Origin: Actinomycetes bacterium
Lineage (GTDB): Bacteria; Actinomycetota; Acidimicrobiia; Acidimicrobiales; Ilumatobacteraceae
DNA length: 41,009 bases
Assembly (NCBI GenBank): GCA_025356335.1
Contig: JANXUF010000009.1
Span: 1-41,009 of the forward strand
Direction of reading: 5' to 3'
Below the pieces are notes generated by a model. That model saw only the letters and a list, made by a program, of their open reading frames with translations. It did not search any database and was not told the DNA's origin. Below, piece by piece: positions 7,517 to 15,143 of this stretch (its first letter is position 1; the number at the start of each line of letters is the position of its first letter). The position numbers were made by a program, and so were the translations under genes.

Positions 7517-8872
7517 CTACGGGCGTTGCTCGATCGTCACCTTGACCGGGTACGAGCCGGCGACGTCGGCTCCCAGTCCGATCGGCGTGGCGTCGGTGCC
7601 GAACTCGTTGCGCAGCCACGCCGTCACAGCGTGGCGGATGATCGGGAACGTCTGCGAAACGGGGACATCCGGGGCGACGCATCCGTCGGTGCCGAGCTTG
7701 CGGAGTTGTGGCTGGGCATCGAGCACGGCGCTGAGTCCAGAGGCGTCGGCGACGCCGATGATGCCCGTGCCGTTACCGAACGTGCAGAAGTCGTCGAAGC
7801 CGTTGTGTCCGACTCCGTCAATGATCCACAACCTGGTCGGCGTCGGAACCTTCTGGAACGAGGGGACGGTGACAGTTTGCGCCGGGACGACGGCGTCGAG
7901 TGCGCCGGCCATGAAGAACGACGGTTTGGCGGGCAGCGGAACGGGCACGCCTGTCGTCGGTGCCGCGCTCGGCGCAACAGCCGAGGTGGCGGGTCCTGTC
8001 CCGGCTGTCGTTGCCGGTGCCGACCCACGACCGACTTCGACGCCTGATGCCAGCGATACGTACCCGGCGATCCGTGGATCGAGCGCCGCTCCGACGACGG
8101 TGCCGCCACCTGCAGAGTGCCCGACGGCGATGACATGGGCGGTATCGACCCGGCCGTTCAGCTTGCTGCTCGCAGAGGCGTTCTCACTGGTAACCAGTTC
8201 CAACGTCTTCAACAGATCGTCGACGGAGTCGGCTGTGCTGCCGGTCGCGGTACCTCCGAGGACGTTGGTCAGGTCGCGGGACGGATGGTCCGGGGCGGCG
8301 ACGATCATGCCCCATGTCGCCAGATGTGCCGTCAGGAAGGTGCTCTGCAAGCGGATGCCGGTGAAGCCGTGGCTGAACAGAACAACAGGAAATGTGCCGG
8401 CAGCAGCGTCCGGGTCGCGTGCTCCGGCGAACGAATAGGTCGCAGGGACATCGGCGGTGAGGATCTTGCGAATCGAATCCGGCACGAAGTCGCGAACGTC
8501 GTAGGTGACCTCGCCGGTCGTGCCGGTGACGGCCGGATACCACACCTCGACCTTGTTTCCCTTTGCCAGTGTCAAGGTCGTGACACCGACCGGAAACGGG
8601 CCGGACTGCGTGTAAGCCATTGCCGCAGTGGCGAGATCGATGGTCGTCGTCGGTGCGACGGTGGTCGGTGCGACGGTCGTCGGTGCGACGGTGGACGGCG
8701 GCGTCGTTGCCACAATCGTTGCCGGTGAGGTCGTCGAAGCCGCTGTCGTCACCCCACCGGTGGACGAGGGACCGGCCGATGTCGCTGTCGAGGCAGTTTT
8801 CGAGGAGCTGCTGCACGCCGCCGTGACGACGGAGAACGCACCGAGCGAGAGCAGTTGACGCCGTGAGAGCAT
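7517..8872 (-). CDS. Secreted lipoprotein alpha/beta hydrolase (PAF-acetylhydrolase/chlorophyllase-like esterase)
   Basis: A 451-residue exported esterase. The N-terminus MLSRRQLLSLGAFSVVTAAC has a twin-arginine-like SRRQLL motif and a lipobox (TAAC, Cys20), so it is probably a Tat-exported lipoprotein. A Ser/Thr-rich linker (21-80) includes a TTVAP repeat. The catalytic domain follows: oxyanion region VVLFSHGFTG, nucleophile elbow VIAVGHSAGGG, and a C-terminal histidine in IDGVGHNGFDDFC. This set fits the platelet-activating factor acetylhydrolase/dienelactone hydrolase-like group. An Ala/Pro/Thr-rich insertion interrupts the domain between the nucleophile and the acid. The substrate is unknown. 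It lies downstream of, and on the same strand as, the FAD-linked dehydrogenase gene, with 47 bases between. Confidence 0.88.
   Translation of the reverse strand: MLSRRQLLSLGAFSVVTAACSSSSKTASTATSAGPSSTGGVTTAASTTSPATIVATTPPSTVAPTTVAPTTVAPTTTIDLATAAMAYTQSGPFPVGVTTLTLAKGNKVEVWYPAVTGTTGEVTYDVRDFVPDSIRKILTADVPATYSFAGARDPDAAAGTFPVVLFSHGFTGIRLQSTFLTAHLATWGMIVAAPDHPSRDLTNVLGGTATGSTADSVDDLLKTLELVTSENASASSKLNGRVDTAHVIAVGHSAGGGTVVGAALDPRIAGYVSLASGVEVGRGSAPATTAGTGPATSAVAPSAAPTTGVPVPLPAKPSFFMAGALDAVVPAQTVTVPSFQKVPTPTRLWIIDGVGHNGFDDFCTFGNGTGIIGVADASGLSAVLDAQPQLRKLGTDGCVAPDVPVSQTFPIIRHAVTAWLRNEFGTDATPIGLGADVAGSYPVKVTIEQRP
8652..8696. repeat. 15-bp tandem repeat, three copies, inside the esterase linker
   Basis: Three copies of GGTGCGACGGTSGTC-type units (8652-8666, 8667-8681, 8682-8696) lie end to end. 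Read on the minus strand they encode a TTVAP pentapeptide repeat in the linker after the lipobox. Copy number may vary by slippage. Confidence 0.8.
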
Positions 8873-8919
8873 TCCGTCAGCCTGCCCCGGACACGAGTGG
8901 CGGGACGAGTCGGGACGGG

Positions 8920-10341
8920 TCAGAGTCGGTTGTACGGATGGTTCGGGTGGCCGAGGATCGAGCGCGGGTCGACGACTGCCTTGATCGAGGCGACGATCCG
9001 CTGCTCGATCAACGGTGTGTCCGCCAGCCAGCGCTCGGCGTTCAGCGGTCCGAGCCCGTGTTCTGCGCTGTAGCTGCCGTGATACCGGGCGACGATGGTG
9101 TCGACCGCACCGCGAATCTGTGCGGCACTGGCAGGCGTCGGCGCAGGCGTGCCGTGAGGGAAGAGGACGTTCAGATGCAGGCCCCCGTCGCCGACGTGGC
9201 CGAAGTCGCAGACGATCGCCTCGGAGACGATGGCACCGATCGCCTCGATGCCTTCTGCGCGTGCAGCCATCAACGCATGGCGCGGTGTCGAGATGTCGTG
9301 GCCGAGCACGATTCCGAAGGTCCGCACACTGTCACTCACCCGATGACGAAGAGACCAGCCGCTGTGTGCGTCCACGAGTACCCCGTCCACCAACAGACCC
9401 AGTTCGAAGGCGTCGGCAACGTCGTTCTCCAATCCGTCGAGCGACGACTCGTCGACGCTCGACCATTCGGCGAGCACACAACCCTCGGGCAGTTCGTCGC
9501 CGAACGGGTTGACCGGGCCGCCGTCCGCTGTCAACGCGCATCGCAGCGCCTCACGCGAGACGAATTCGAAGGCCGTCAGCGTTCCGGGTCTTGCGGCTTT
9601 CAGCGCCGAGAAGAGCGGCGTCGCCTGCGACGGTTCGCTCAGCGACAGCCACCATGTCTCGGTGCGCCGGGGGAGCGGCGACAGAGCGAGAACGGCGCGG
9701 GTGACGATGCCGAGCGTGCCGCCAGACCCGACGACGAGGTGGGCGATGTCCACTCCGCGGCTGTCCTTGCGGAGATCAGCGAGTCCGCCGAACAGTGTCG
9801 CATTCTCGTCGGCTGCAACGACTTCGACCCCGAGAACGTGCGCACGCATCGGGCCGTAGTGGAGCACACGACTCCCCCCGGTGTTGGTGGCGATCATCCC
9901 GCCGATCGTCGGGTCGGGTGCGAGGTCGACGGGAAGATGCAGTCCGAACGGTCTGGCGGCGTCGTTGAGCATCGAGAGCCGTGTGCCGGCGGCGACGACG
10001 GCGGTGGCGTCGCCGTCGTTGATCTCGACAGGGCCGGTCAGGCGGTCGAGCGACAGCACGACGGTGTCGCCGTCGGTGGTCGGTACCGATGCGCCGACGA
10101 GGCCGGTGTTGGCACCCTGAGGGAGCAACCGGATCCCTGCGGCATAGGCCTGACGGATGATCTGGCGGAGTTCCTCGACCGTCGTCGGAAGGGCGACGCC
10201 TGCCGCGATCCCCGGCTTGCCGCGGGCCGGCATCTCGTATCTCGGGCGGTCGGCGGCATCCGGCAGCGCCACGGCGCCGGTGAAGACCGAGAGATCGATG
10301 GGGTTCAAGGAAGTGGTCGCTCCGGTGCCCGATTGCGTCAC
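8920..10341 (-). CDS. FAD-linked 2-hydroxy acid dehydrogenase, D-2-hydroxyglutarate dehydrogenase-like
   Basis: A 473-residue flavoprotein of the GlcD/D2HGDH group (FAD_binding_4 then FAD-oxidase_C). The FAD pyrophosphate motif LLPQGANTGLVGASVP is at residues about 72-87. It is followed by DPTIGGMIATNTGGSRVLHYGPMRAHVLGVEVV and VGSGGTLGIVTRAVL. The substrate-side metal residues are in GHVGDGGLHLNV (from residue 381) and SAEHGLG (His428). The pattern is closer to mitochondrial and bacterial D-2-hydroxyglutarate dehydrogenases than to GlcD. It would oxidise D-2-hydroxyglutarate to 2-oxoglutarate, passing electrons to an electron-transfer flavoprotein or quinone. The GTG start at 10341 lies 53 bases from the divergent DUF1338 gene, whose family makes D-2-hydroxyglutarate; this strengthens the substrate guess. 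D-lactate is the main alternative. Confidence 0.85.
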   Translation of the reverse strand: MTQSGTGATTSLNPIDLSVFTGAVALPDAADRPRYEMPARGKPGIAAGVALPTTVEELRQIIRQAYAAGIRLLPQGANTGLVGASVPTTDGDTVVLSLDRLTGPVEINDGDATAVVAAGTRLSMLNDAARPFGLHLPVDLAPDPTIGGMIATNTGGSRVLHYGPMRAHVLGVEVVAADENATLFGGLADLRKDSRGVDIAHLVVGSGGTLGIVTRAVLALSPLPRRTETWWLSLSEPSQATPLFSALKAARPGTLTAFEFVSREALRCALTADGGPVNPFGDELPEGCVLAEWSSVDESSLDGLENDVADAFELGLLVDGVLVDAHSGWSLRHRVSDSVRTFGIVLGHDISTPRHALMAARAEGIEAIGAIVSEAIVCDFGHVGDGGLHLNVLFPHGTPAPTPASAAQIRGAVDTIVARYHGSYSAEHGLGPLNAERWLADTPLIEQRIVASIKAVVDPRSILGHPNHPYNRL

Positions 10342-10349
10342 GCGACGCA
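10334..10349. promoter_or_regulatory. Inverted repeat at the divergent D2HGDH/DUF1338 promoter
   Basis: TGCGTC-ACGC-GACGCA has perfect 6-base arms. It overlaps the GTG start of the dehydrogenase gene, inside the 53-base divergent intergenic space. It could be an operator, but the length is modest for GC-rich DNA and no regulator is adjacent. Confidence 0.35.
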
Positions 10350-10394
10350 GGCTCTTAGAGTACCAACGATGACGATTCCGACCGCTTTCCGCTG

Positions 10395-11474
10395 ATGGCG
10401 TCGTCTCCGGCGAGCGTCTCGACCTTGCGTGAGTTGCTGATCTCGGTTGCCGGTGCCAGGACCGGCGACGTGCTCGACGCCGTCGAAACGTCGGACGAGA
10501 TGGCGGGCGGGTTCGATCCCGTTCCGCGCAGGCTGATCGCTCACGCGCTCAATGTTGCGCTGTTCGCCGACCTGCTCGATCGCGTCCCCTCGGCGTTGCA
10601 CTATCTCTGCGAACAACGCGCTGCCGGCCGCAAGATCATGCTGGATCACGGCGCGATCCGCACGGTCGCGTGGGCGAATATCGGGTCGCTCCCGGCAGGC
10701 ATCGAACAGGTGACGCGACTGCTGGAGCCGTTGGGATTCCGCCGTCGCGAAACGTATCCGTTGACGCGCATCCATATGACGGGCTACTCGTACTGCCACC
10801 TCGACATGCCGGAGCAGATCGGTCAGTGGTTCGTCAGCGAAATCCATCCCGACGAGTTCTCCGTTCCGGTTCAACACGCCGTCGATCGGATCTTCGGGAC
10901 GTCCGTCGATCCGGTCGGAGCGGACGCAGCGGCATGGCTCCGCCAGTTGGAGTCGGACGGGTCGTTGCCGTTCGATGTTGCCGCCGCGCTCCTCGACGTG
11001 CTCGTGCGATGCTTCGCCCGTCAGCACGAACTGCCGACCATCGACGACTATCGACTGCTGCTGAGCGAATCGGCCGAACTGGCGTGGATCGCCACGGAGG
11101 GTACGTCCTTCAACCACGCGACCGATCGGGTCGATGATGTCGCCGCCGTCGCGGCAGCCGAACGTTCGAGTGGCCGGCCGATCAAGGACAGCGTCGAGGT
11201 GTCCGGCTCTGGCAGGGTCCTGCAAACCGCCCACCGGGCGACATCCGTCCTGCGTCCGATGCGCACGGCAGAGGGAGCGCTGGTGGAACAGCAGGTTCCA
11301 GGATCGTTCTTCGAATTCATCGAACGCCATGTCGTGTCTGAAGAGGATTCGCCAACCGAGGCAACGGGCAAGCGGCGGCTCGACCTCGGTTTCGATGCTT
11401 CGAATGCGCAGGGAATTTTCGCTATGACCCGCACGAACGACGCCATGCTGAGTGCATGTTCACCCAGGAGTTGA
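10395..11474 (+). CDS. DUF1338-family (HglS-like) 2-oxoadipate dioxygenase/decarboxylase candidate
   Basis: A 359-residue protein of the DUF1338 family. Characterised members (HglS of Pseudomonas putida) convert 2-oxoadipate and O2 to D-2-hydroxyglutarate and CO2 with an iron(II) centre on a vicinal-oxygen-chelate-like fold. The expected residues are visible: His85 and Arg89 in DHGAIR (the family 'DHxAxR' motif), His241 in FNHATDRV and Glu307 in GSFFEFIER. These align with the His-His-Glu metal site and substrate arginine of HglS as I remember them. It is shorter than P. putida HglS (about 460 residues), so it belongs to a shorter subgroup and specificity is less certain. The ATG at 10395 lacks a clear ribosome-binding site. 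The end overlaps the CinA-like gene by 19 bases. A divergent D2HGDH-like gene fits the lysine-degradation route. Confidence 0.78.
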   Translation: MASSPASVSTLRELLISVAGARTGDVLDAVETSDEMAGGFDPVPRRLIAHALNVALFADLLDRVPSALHYLCEQRAAGRKIMLDHGAIRTVAWANIGSLPAGIEQVTRLLEPLGFRRRETYPLTRIHMTGYSYCHLDMPEQIGQWFVSEIHPDEFSVPVQHAVDRIFGTSVDPVGADAAAWLRQLESDGSLPFDVAAALLDVLVRCFARQHELPTIDDYRLLLSESAELAWIATEGTSFNHATDRVDDVAAVAAAERSSGRPIKDSVEVSGSGRVLQTAHRATSVLRPMRTAEGALVEQQVPGSFFEFIERHVVSEEDSPTEATGKRRLDLGFDASNAQGIFAMTRTNDAMLSACSPRS

Positions 11475-11938
11475 CGGATCTCGCCCAGCGCATCGGAACA
11501 TTGCTGAAGGAGCGAGGGGAAACCGTCGGCGTCGCAGAAGGCTCGGCTGGCGGTTTGATCTCCGCCACGCTGCTGTCGATACCCGGAGCATCGGCGTACT
11601 ACCTCGGCGGAGCGGTGATCTACACCGCAGCTGCCGGTCGGGCGTGGATGGCCGGTGCGGTCGAGACGCCGCAGCGGATGCGCGGTGCGACAGACGTCTT
11701 CGCCACCTATCTCGCCAGGTCGGTCGCCGTTCGCCTCGGGGCGACGTGGGGCATCGGCGAAGCGGGTGCTGCCGGTCCGCCGAACCGCTACGGCGACCCT
11801 GCCGGCCACTCGTGGTTGGCCGTCGCCGGGCCGGTCGAGTCGAGCCGCCAGGTGCTGACCGGTCTCGATGATCGCCGCGAGAACATGGTCGCTTTCGCAG
11901 TCGCAGCCCTCGGATTGTTCGCAGAAGCGCTCGCCTGA
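11456..11938 (+). CDS. CinA C-terminal-domain protein (PncC-like), with altered active-site motif
   Basis: A 160-residue stand-alone CinA C-terminal domain, the fold of nicotinamide-nucleotide amidohydrolase (PncC), which recycles NMN. The recognisable blocks are VGVAEGSAGGLISATLLSIPGASAYYLGGAVIY, the ARSVAVRLGATWGIGEAGAAGP region and GHSWLAVAGP. In canonical PncC the first block reads AESxTGG with an essential serine, and the next contains a YSNEAK-type lysine. Here these positions read AEGSAGG and IYTAAAGR, so the usual serine and lysine are shifted or lost. It may have another activity or be inactive. The start codon (ATG 11456) lies inside the end of the DUF1338 gene, suggesting co-translation. 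It converges with the lipoprotein esterase gene 8 bases downstream. Confidence 0.82.
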   Translation: MFTQELTDLAQRIGTLLKERGETVGVAEGSAGGLISATLLSIPGASAYYLGGAVIYTAAAGRAWMAGAVETPQRMRGATDVFATYLARSVAVRLGATWGIGEAGAAGPPNRYGDPAGHSWLAVAGPVESSRQVLTGLDDRRENMVAFAVAALGLFAEALA

Positions 11939-11946
11939 AGGAGCTG

Positions 11947-13065
11947 TCAGTGCGGAGCGGCGAGCTCGGCGATGACCGCCTTCCATGCCGAACTGTTCGG
12001 ATCGATGAGGTCGAAATGGTCGTTGCCCGGCACGTCGACGATCTTGATGCCGGTGTGATCCTGTGGCAGGGTGAACTCGGCGGGAACCGTGTCGTCCAAT
12101 GCTCCCCGAACCACGACCAGCCTGGCCGATGTCTTGATCGACGGGCCGGCGATCGCGTATCGATCCGGGTACTGTTTGTAGGAGCCGCCGATGAAGTCCG
12201 ATGTGGCGTCGCCCCCGAGGTGTGCCTTGTCGGCAGCGATCAGATCGACGACCGGGCCCTGCCCGATCGCCAGTCGCGGCATCACGATCGGGGTTGCCCC
12301 AGGTGCACCTGCCGGCAGCGCACCACGGCTCGCGGACCACATCGCCAGATGCCCACCGGCAGAGTGACCGACGACGGCAACGTCGGCGAGATCGAGATGG
12401 TAGGTCGCAGCGAGTTGCGCGAGATCGTCGATCGCCGTGGCCACGTCGGTCAACGTTCCGGGATAGCCGCCGCCGTCGTCGCCGACACGGCGGTATTCGA
12501 TATTCCAGACGGCATATCCTCGGGCGGCGAGGTCGGCTGCCAGCGGATATTCCAGATCGAGGCCGTAGCTCGACCGCCAGAAACCGCCGTGGATGAGGAT
12601 GACGACCGGCAGTCCGTCCTGACCGGGAACTGATTCGTTCGCTGCGTCGGCGGGTAGCGAGAGCTCACCGAATTGCGAAGGCTCGGTTCCGTAGCTGATC
12701 GTCAGCGTCATCGCCTTGCCTGCATTCGTTGTCTCGAGTACCGAGTTCGATACATGCGGCATCGTATCCTCGACAGACTCCGCCGGGCTTGGCGTGGTTG
12801 CGCCTGTGGCCCTCGGTTGCGCCGTGCTCATCGGGCTGCCGACCGGGACGGTACTGGTCGACGCGGGCGGTGCGGCCACCGTCACCGCGCCATCCACCGG
12901 ATTCTGAAGCGTCGGGGCGGAAGTCGCCGACGGGGATGCCGTTGCTGCTGGACCGCCCGTCGTGGATGATGTGCCGCAGGCCGTCAGGGCGATGGTGAGG
13001 CTCAGCGCCACGAGCACGGTGACGCTACGGAACCGCGTCCTTCGGTGGCTTGAATTTGCGCGCAA
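11947..13065 (-). CDS. Lipoprotein alpha/beta hydrolase (carboxylesterase, HGG oxyanion type)
   Basis: A 372-residue secreted esterase. A basic N-terminus (HRRTRFR), a hydrophobic core (VTVLVALSLTIAL) and the lipobox LTAC (Cys30) indicate a lipoprotein. A Thr/Ser/Ala/Pro-rich linker runs to about residue 115. The catalytic domain shows VVILIHGGFWRS (oxyanion HGG), the nucleophile elbow VVGHSAGGHLA and the acid/base region near DDTVPAEF and NDHFDLI. The arrangement fits the carboxylesterase/BD-FAE-like (feruloyl or acetyl-xylan) or kynurenine-formamidase-like group; export as a lipoprotein makes an esterase more likely. The start used is TTG at 13065, because a later GTG would remove the positive n-region of the signal. 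The SDR gene lies 66 bases upstream on the same strand. Confidence 0.85.
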   Translation of the reverse strand: MRANSSHRRTRFRSVTVLVALSLTIALTACGTSSTTGGPAATASPSATSAPTLQNPVDGAVTVAAPPASTSTVPVGSPMSTAQPRATGATTPSPAESVEDTMPHVSNSVLETTNAGKAMTLTISYGTEPSQFGELSLPADAANESVPGQDGLPVVILIHGGFWRSSYGLDLEYPLAADLAARGYAVWNIEYRRVGDDGGGYPGTLTDVATAIDDLAQLAATYHLDLADVAVVGHSAGGHLAMWSASRGALPAGAPGATPIVMPRLAIGQGPVVDLIAADKAHLGGDATSDFIGGSYKQYPDRYAIAGPSIKTSARLVVVRGALDDTVPAEFTLPQDHTGIKIVDVPGNDHFDLIDPNSSAWKAVIAELAAPH

Positions 13066-13131
13066 GAGGATCCGATCGACGAGGTGCCCTGTTATCCGCA
13101 GCCGTGATGCCCAGCGGATGGAAGCCGGCCA

Positions 13132-14127
13132 CTACTCGGACAACTCGCATGTGGTGCGACACCATCGCCAGAGTGCGGCTCGCGCCGAGGCGGTATCGCT
13201 GTGGCGCGTGGTCGGGAGGCGATGGATCGGCCGCCGCGCCCGATCGCACCAGAAGCCTCCGCTCGACGTTGCGCCCGCATCGTCGGCAGCAAGCCAGCAG
13301 ACGGTGTCGGCGCCCTCGTCGGGCGTACGCAGGATCGGCTTCAGCAGGCGACCGAACGTCGGCAGCGACGTCTTCACCCCTGGCGTATCGGCCCAGCCGG
13401 GATGCATCGCCTGGAAATGGACGGCCGGCTGCTCGGTCGCCCACAGTTCGTTGAGGGTCACCTGTGCACGTTTGGCGATGGCGTACTGGCGGGTGCCGTT
13501 GTACGAAGCCGGGGACATCTCCAAGGTCTCGCCGCTGCCGAGGTCGGGCAGCGGCGATCCATACATGCCACCGGAGGCGACGGTGATCACCCTGCCGGCG
13601 GACGCCTTCAGCGCACTGAGCAGCAGCGAGGTGAGCAGGAACGGGCCGAGTACGTGCGTGGCGATCGTGACCTCATGCCCTTCGGACGTGAGGGTGCGTC
13701 TGGCGAGCAGCGCACCGGCGTTGTGCACGACGACATCGACCGGACGGCCGCCGGCGACGATCGCCTCGGCGGCCGCCCGAACCTGGTGGAGTTCACCCAT
13801 ATCAGCGACTACCACCTCGACGGTTCCTGGGCCCGGCACCGTTCTCAGTGCTGTGGCGGCCTGTTCTGTCCGGCCGGCGTCTCTGCCGATGATCACCAGA
13901 TCGGCACCGATCGAACGCAGCTGACGGGCGGTTGCGGCGCCGAGGCCTGAGGTCACACCGCTGATCACGATCCGGCGACCCGTCAGGTCGTATGTGTCGA
14001 TACCCCGCCACGCCGCGCCCCGCGAACGGACCGCATAGCCGATCCGGCTGTAACCGGGCACGACGGCAGCATCGAGAACGGAATCGACGATGCGGTCGAG
14101 GCGGCCTGAAGCATGCGATGATCCCAT
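13132..14127 (-). CDS. Short-chain dehydrogenase/reductase (SDR)
   Basis: A 331-residue classical SDR. The nucleotide-binding motif SGVTSGLG is at 56-63, NAG at about 136-138, the catalytic serine in ITVASGG (Ser185) and the YxxxK pair at Tyr215/Lys219 (YAIAK). An N-terminal extension of about 45 residues precedes the Rossmann fold. The C-terminal tail carries FWCDRARRPIHRLPTTRHS, a pattern seen in DHRS12-like actinobacterial SDRs. It would use NAD(P)H on an alcohol/ketone pair; the substrate is unknown. The ATG at 14127 is used; a start closer to the fold is possible. It precedes the lipoprotein esterase on the same strand and may share its transcript. Confidence 0.88.
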   Translation of the reverse strand: MGSSHASGRLDRIVDSVLDAAVVPGYSRIGYAVRSRGAAWRGIDTYDLTGRRIVISGVTSGLGAATARQLRSIGADLVIIGRDAGRTEQAATALRTVPGPGTVEVVVADMGELHQVRAAAEAIVAGGRPVDVVVHNAGALLARRTLTSEGHEVTIATHVLGPFLLTSLLLSALKASAGRVITVASGGMYGSPLPDLGSGETLEMSPASYNGTRQYAIAKRAQVTLNELWATEQPAVHFQAMHPGWADTPGVKTSLPTFGRLLKPILRTPDEGADTVCWLAADDAGATSSGGFWCDRARRPIHRLPTTRHSDTASARAALWRWCRTTCELSE

Positions 14128-14265
14128 CCGGCAAGCCTAAGCTGAGGCGGCGCACAGCATGGTGACTCCCGACTGTTGTCGAGGTGGGCCGTCGTACGCC
14201 GCAGCGGAGTTTCGCCTGTGTGGTGGCCGCACCGGAGTGCGGTGGCAACGGCTACCGGCGTCAGG

Positions 14266-14293
14266 GCACTCGGGTGCTGCGATGACACTCGGG
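14266..14293. repeat. Dispersed intergenic repeat, copy A
   Basis: The stretch holds two CACTCGGG units (GCACTCGGGTGCTGC then GATGACACTCGGG). It closely matches the tandem array at 38559-38625 (GACACTCGGGTGCGGCTAT units). It lies 16 bases beyond the stop codon of the minus-strand crotonase gene, and the copy at 38.6 kb likewise abuts the stop of a minus-strand gene. The rest of the 14128-14309 gap shows nothing recognisable. Confidence 0.65.
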
Positions 14294-14309
14294 CTAGCAG
14301 GGGGGAGAG

Positions 14310-15113
14310 TCAGGTGTTGCGGTACGACGGCGGACGGCGCTCGAGGAACGCCTGCATCCCCTCGACGTGATCGGCCGTCGCCGAGGCCATGATCTGCTGA
14401 CGGTTCTCGAGATCGATCGCCGCCTGCATCCCGGGAATCTCCAGGGCGCTCCACATTCCCTCCTTCGTCAGTGCCACGCCGAAGGGTGAGTTCAACATGA
14501 TCTGCGCGGCCTTTGCGAGCGCCGAGTCGAGCAGCGCGTCGTCATCGACCAGATCGATGACGAGGCCGATCCGATACGCCTCGTCCGCATCGAACACCCG
14601 GCCGGTCAACATCAGTTCCTGAGCCCGAGACGCCCCGATCAGCCGCGGCAGCACCCAGCTCGTGCCGATGTCGCATGCCGAGAGCCCGATGCGGATGAAC
14701 GATGCTCCGAACTTCGCGGACCGTGCCGCCAGACGGACGTCGGATCCGAGGACGAGGGCGAAGCCGCCGCCGGCCGCTGGTCCGTTGACGGCGGCGATGA
14801 CCGGCTGCGGCAGCGACCGCAGATGGGGGATCAGCGCGGCGATGTGCTTCTGGACGGCGAATCCACCCTGCGTCCTGCCCATCGATTCGGTGTGCGGGGC
14901 CTTGCCGTATCCGCCGAGGTCGAGTCCGGCGCAGAAGCCGCGGCCGGCGCCGGTCAGGATGACGACCCGCACGGTTGGGTCGATGGCGATGGCGTCGAGG
15001 TGCTCGTGGAGTTCCTGGACGAGTTCGGTCGTCATTGCGTTGAGCTTTTCCGGACGGTTGAGGGTCAGCTGGGCGACACCCGCTGCGGGTTCAGTGCGTT
15101 CGACAACGGCCAT
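14310..15113 (-). CDS. Crotonase-superfamily protein (enoyl-CoA hydratase/isomerase-like)
   Basis: A 267-residue crotonase-fold protein. The CoA/oxyanion motifs are present: GRGFCAGLDLGGYG (58-70) and VNGPAAGGGFALVLGSDVRLAA (109-130). The first catalytic glutamate of enoyl-CoA hydratases (in GGGCEL) is replaced by Ala119 in GGGFAL. The second (in the QPE segment) is also missing, where FGASFIRIGLSACDIG is read. Asp148 in ACDIG may take over, as in crotonases of other reaction types. Simple hydration of enoyl-CoA is therefore doubtful; isomerase, hydrolase or another acyl-CoA reaction is possible. It is divergent from an MFS transporter gene with about 30-80 bases between, depending on the transporter's start. 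Confidence 0.88.
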   Translation of the reverse strand: MAVVERTEPAAGVAQLTLNRPEKLNAMTTELVQELHEHLDAIAIDPTVRVVILTGAGRGFCAGLDLGGYGKAPHTESMGRTQGGFAVQKHIAALIPHLRSLPQPVIAAVNGPAAGGGFALVLGSDVRLAARSAKFGASFIRIGLSACDIGTSWVLPRLIGASRAQELMLTGRVFDADEAYRIGLVIDLVDDDALLDSALAKAAQIMLNSPFGVALTKEGMWSALEIPGMQAAIDLENRQQIMASATADHVEGMQAFLERRPPSYRNT

Positions 15114-15143
15114 GCGGCAGTCTCACCGATACGGTTCCCGAAC

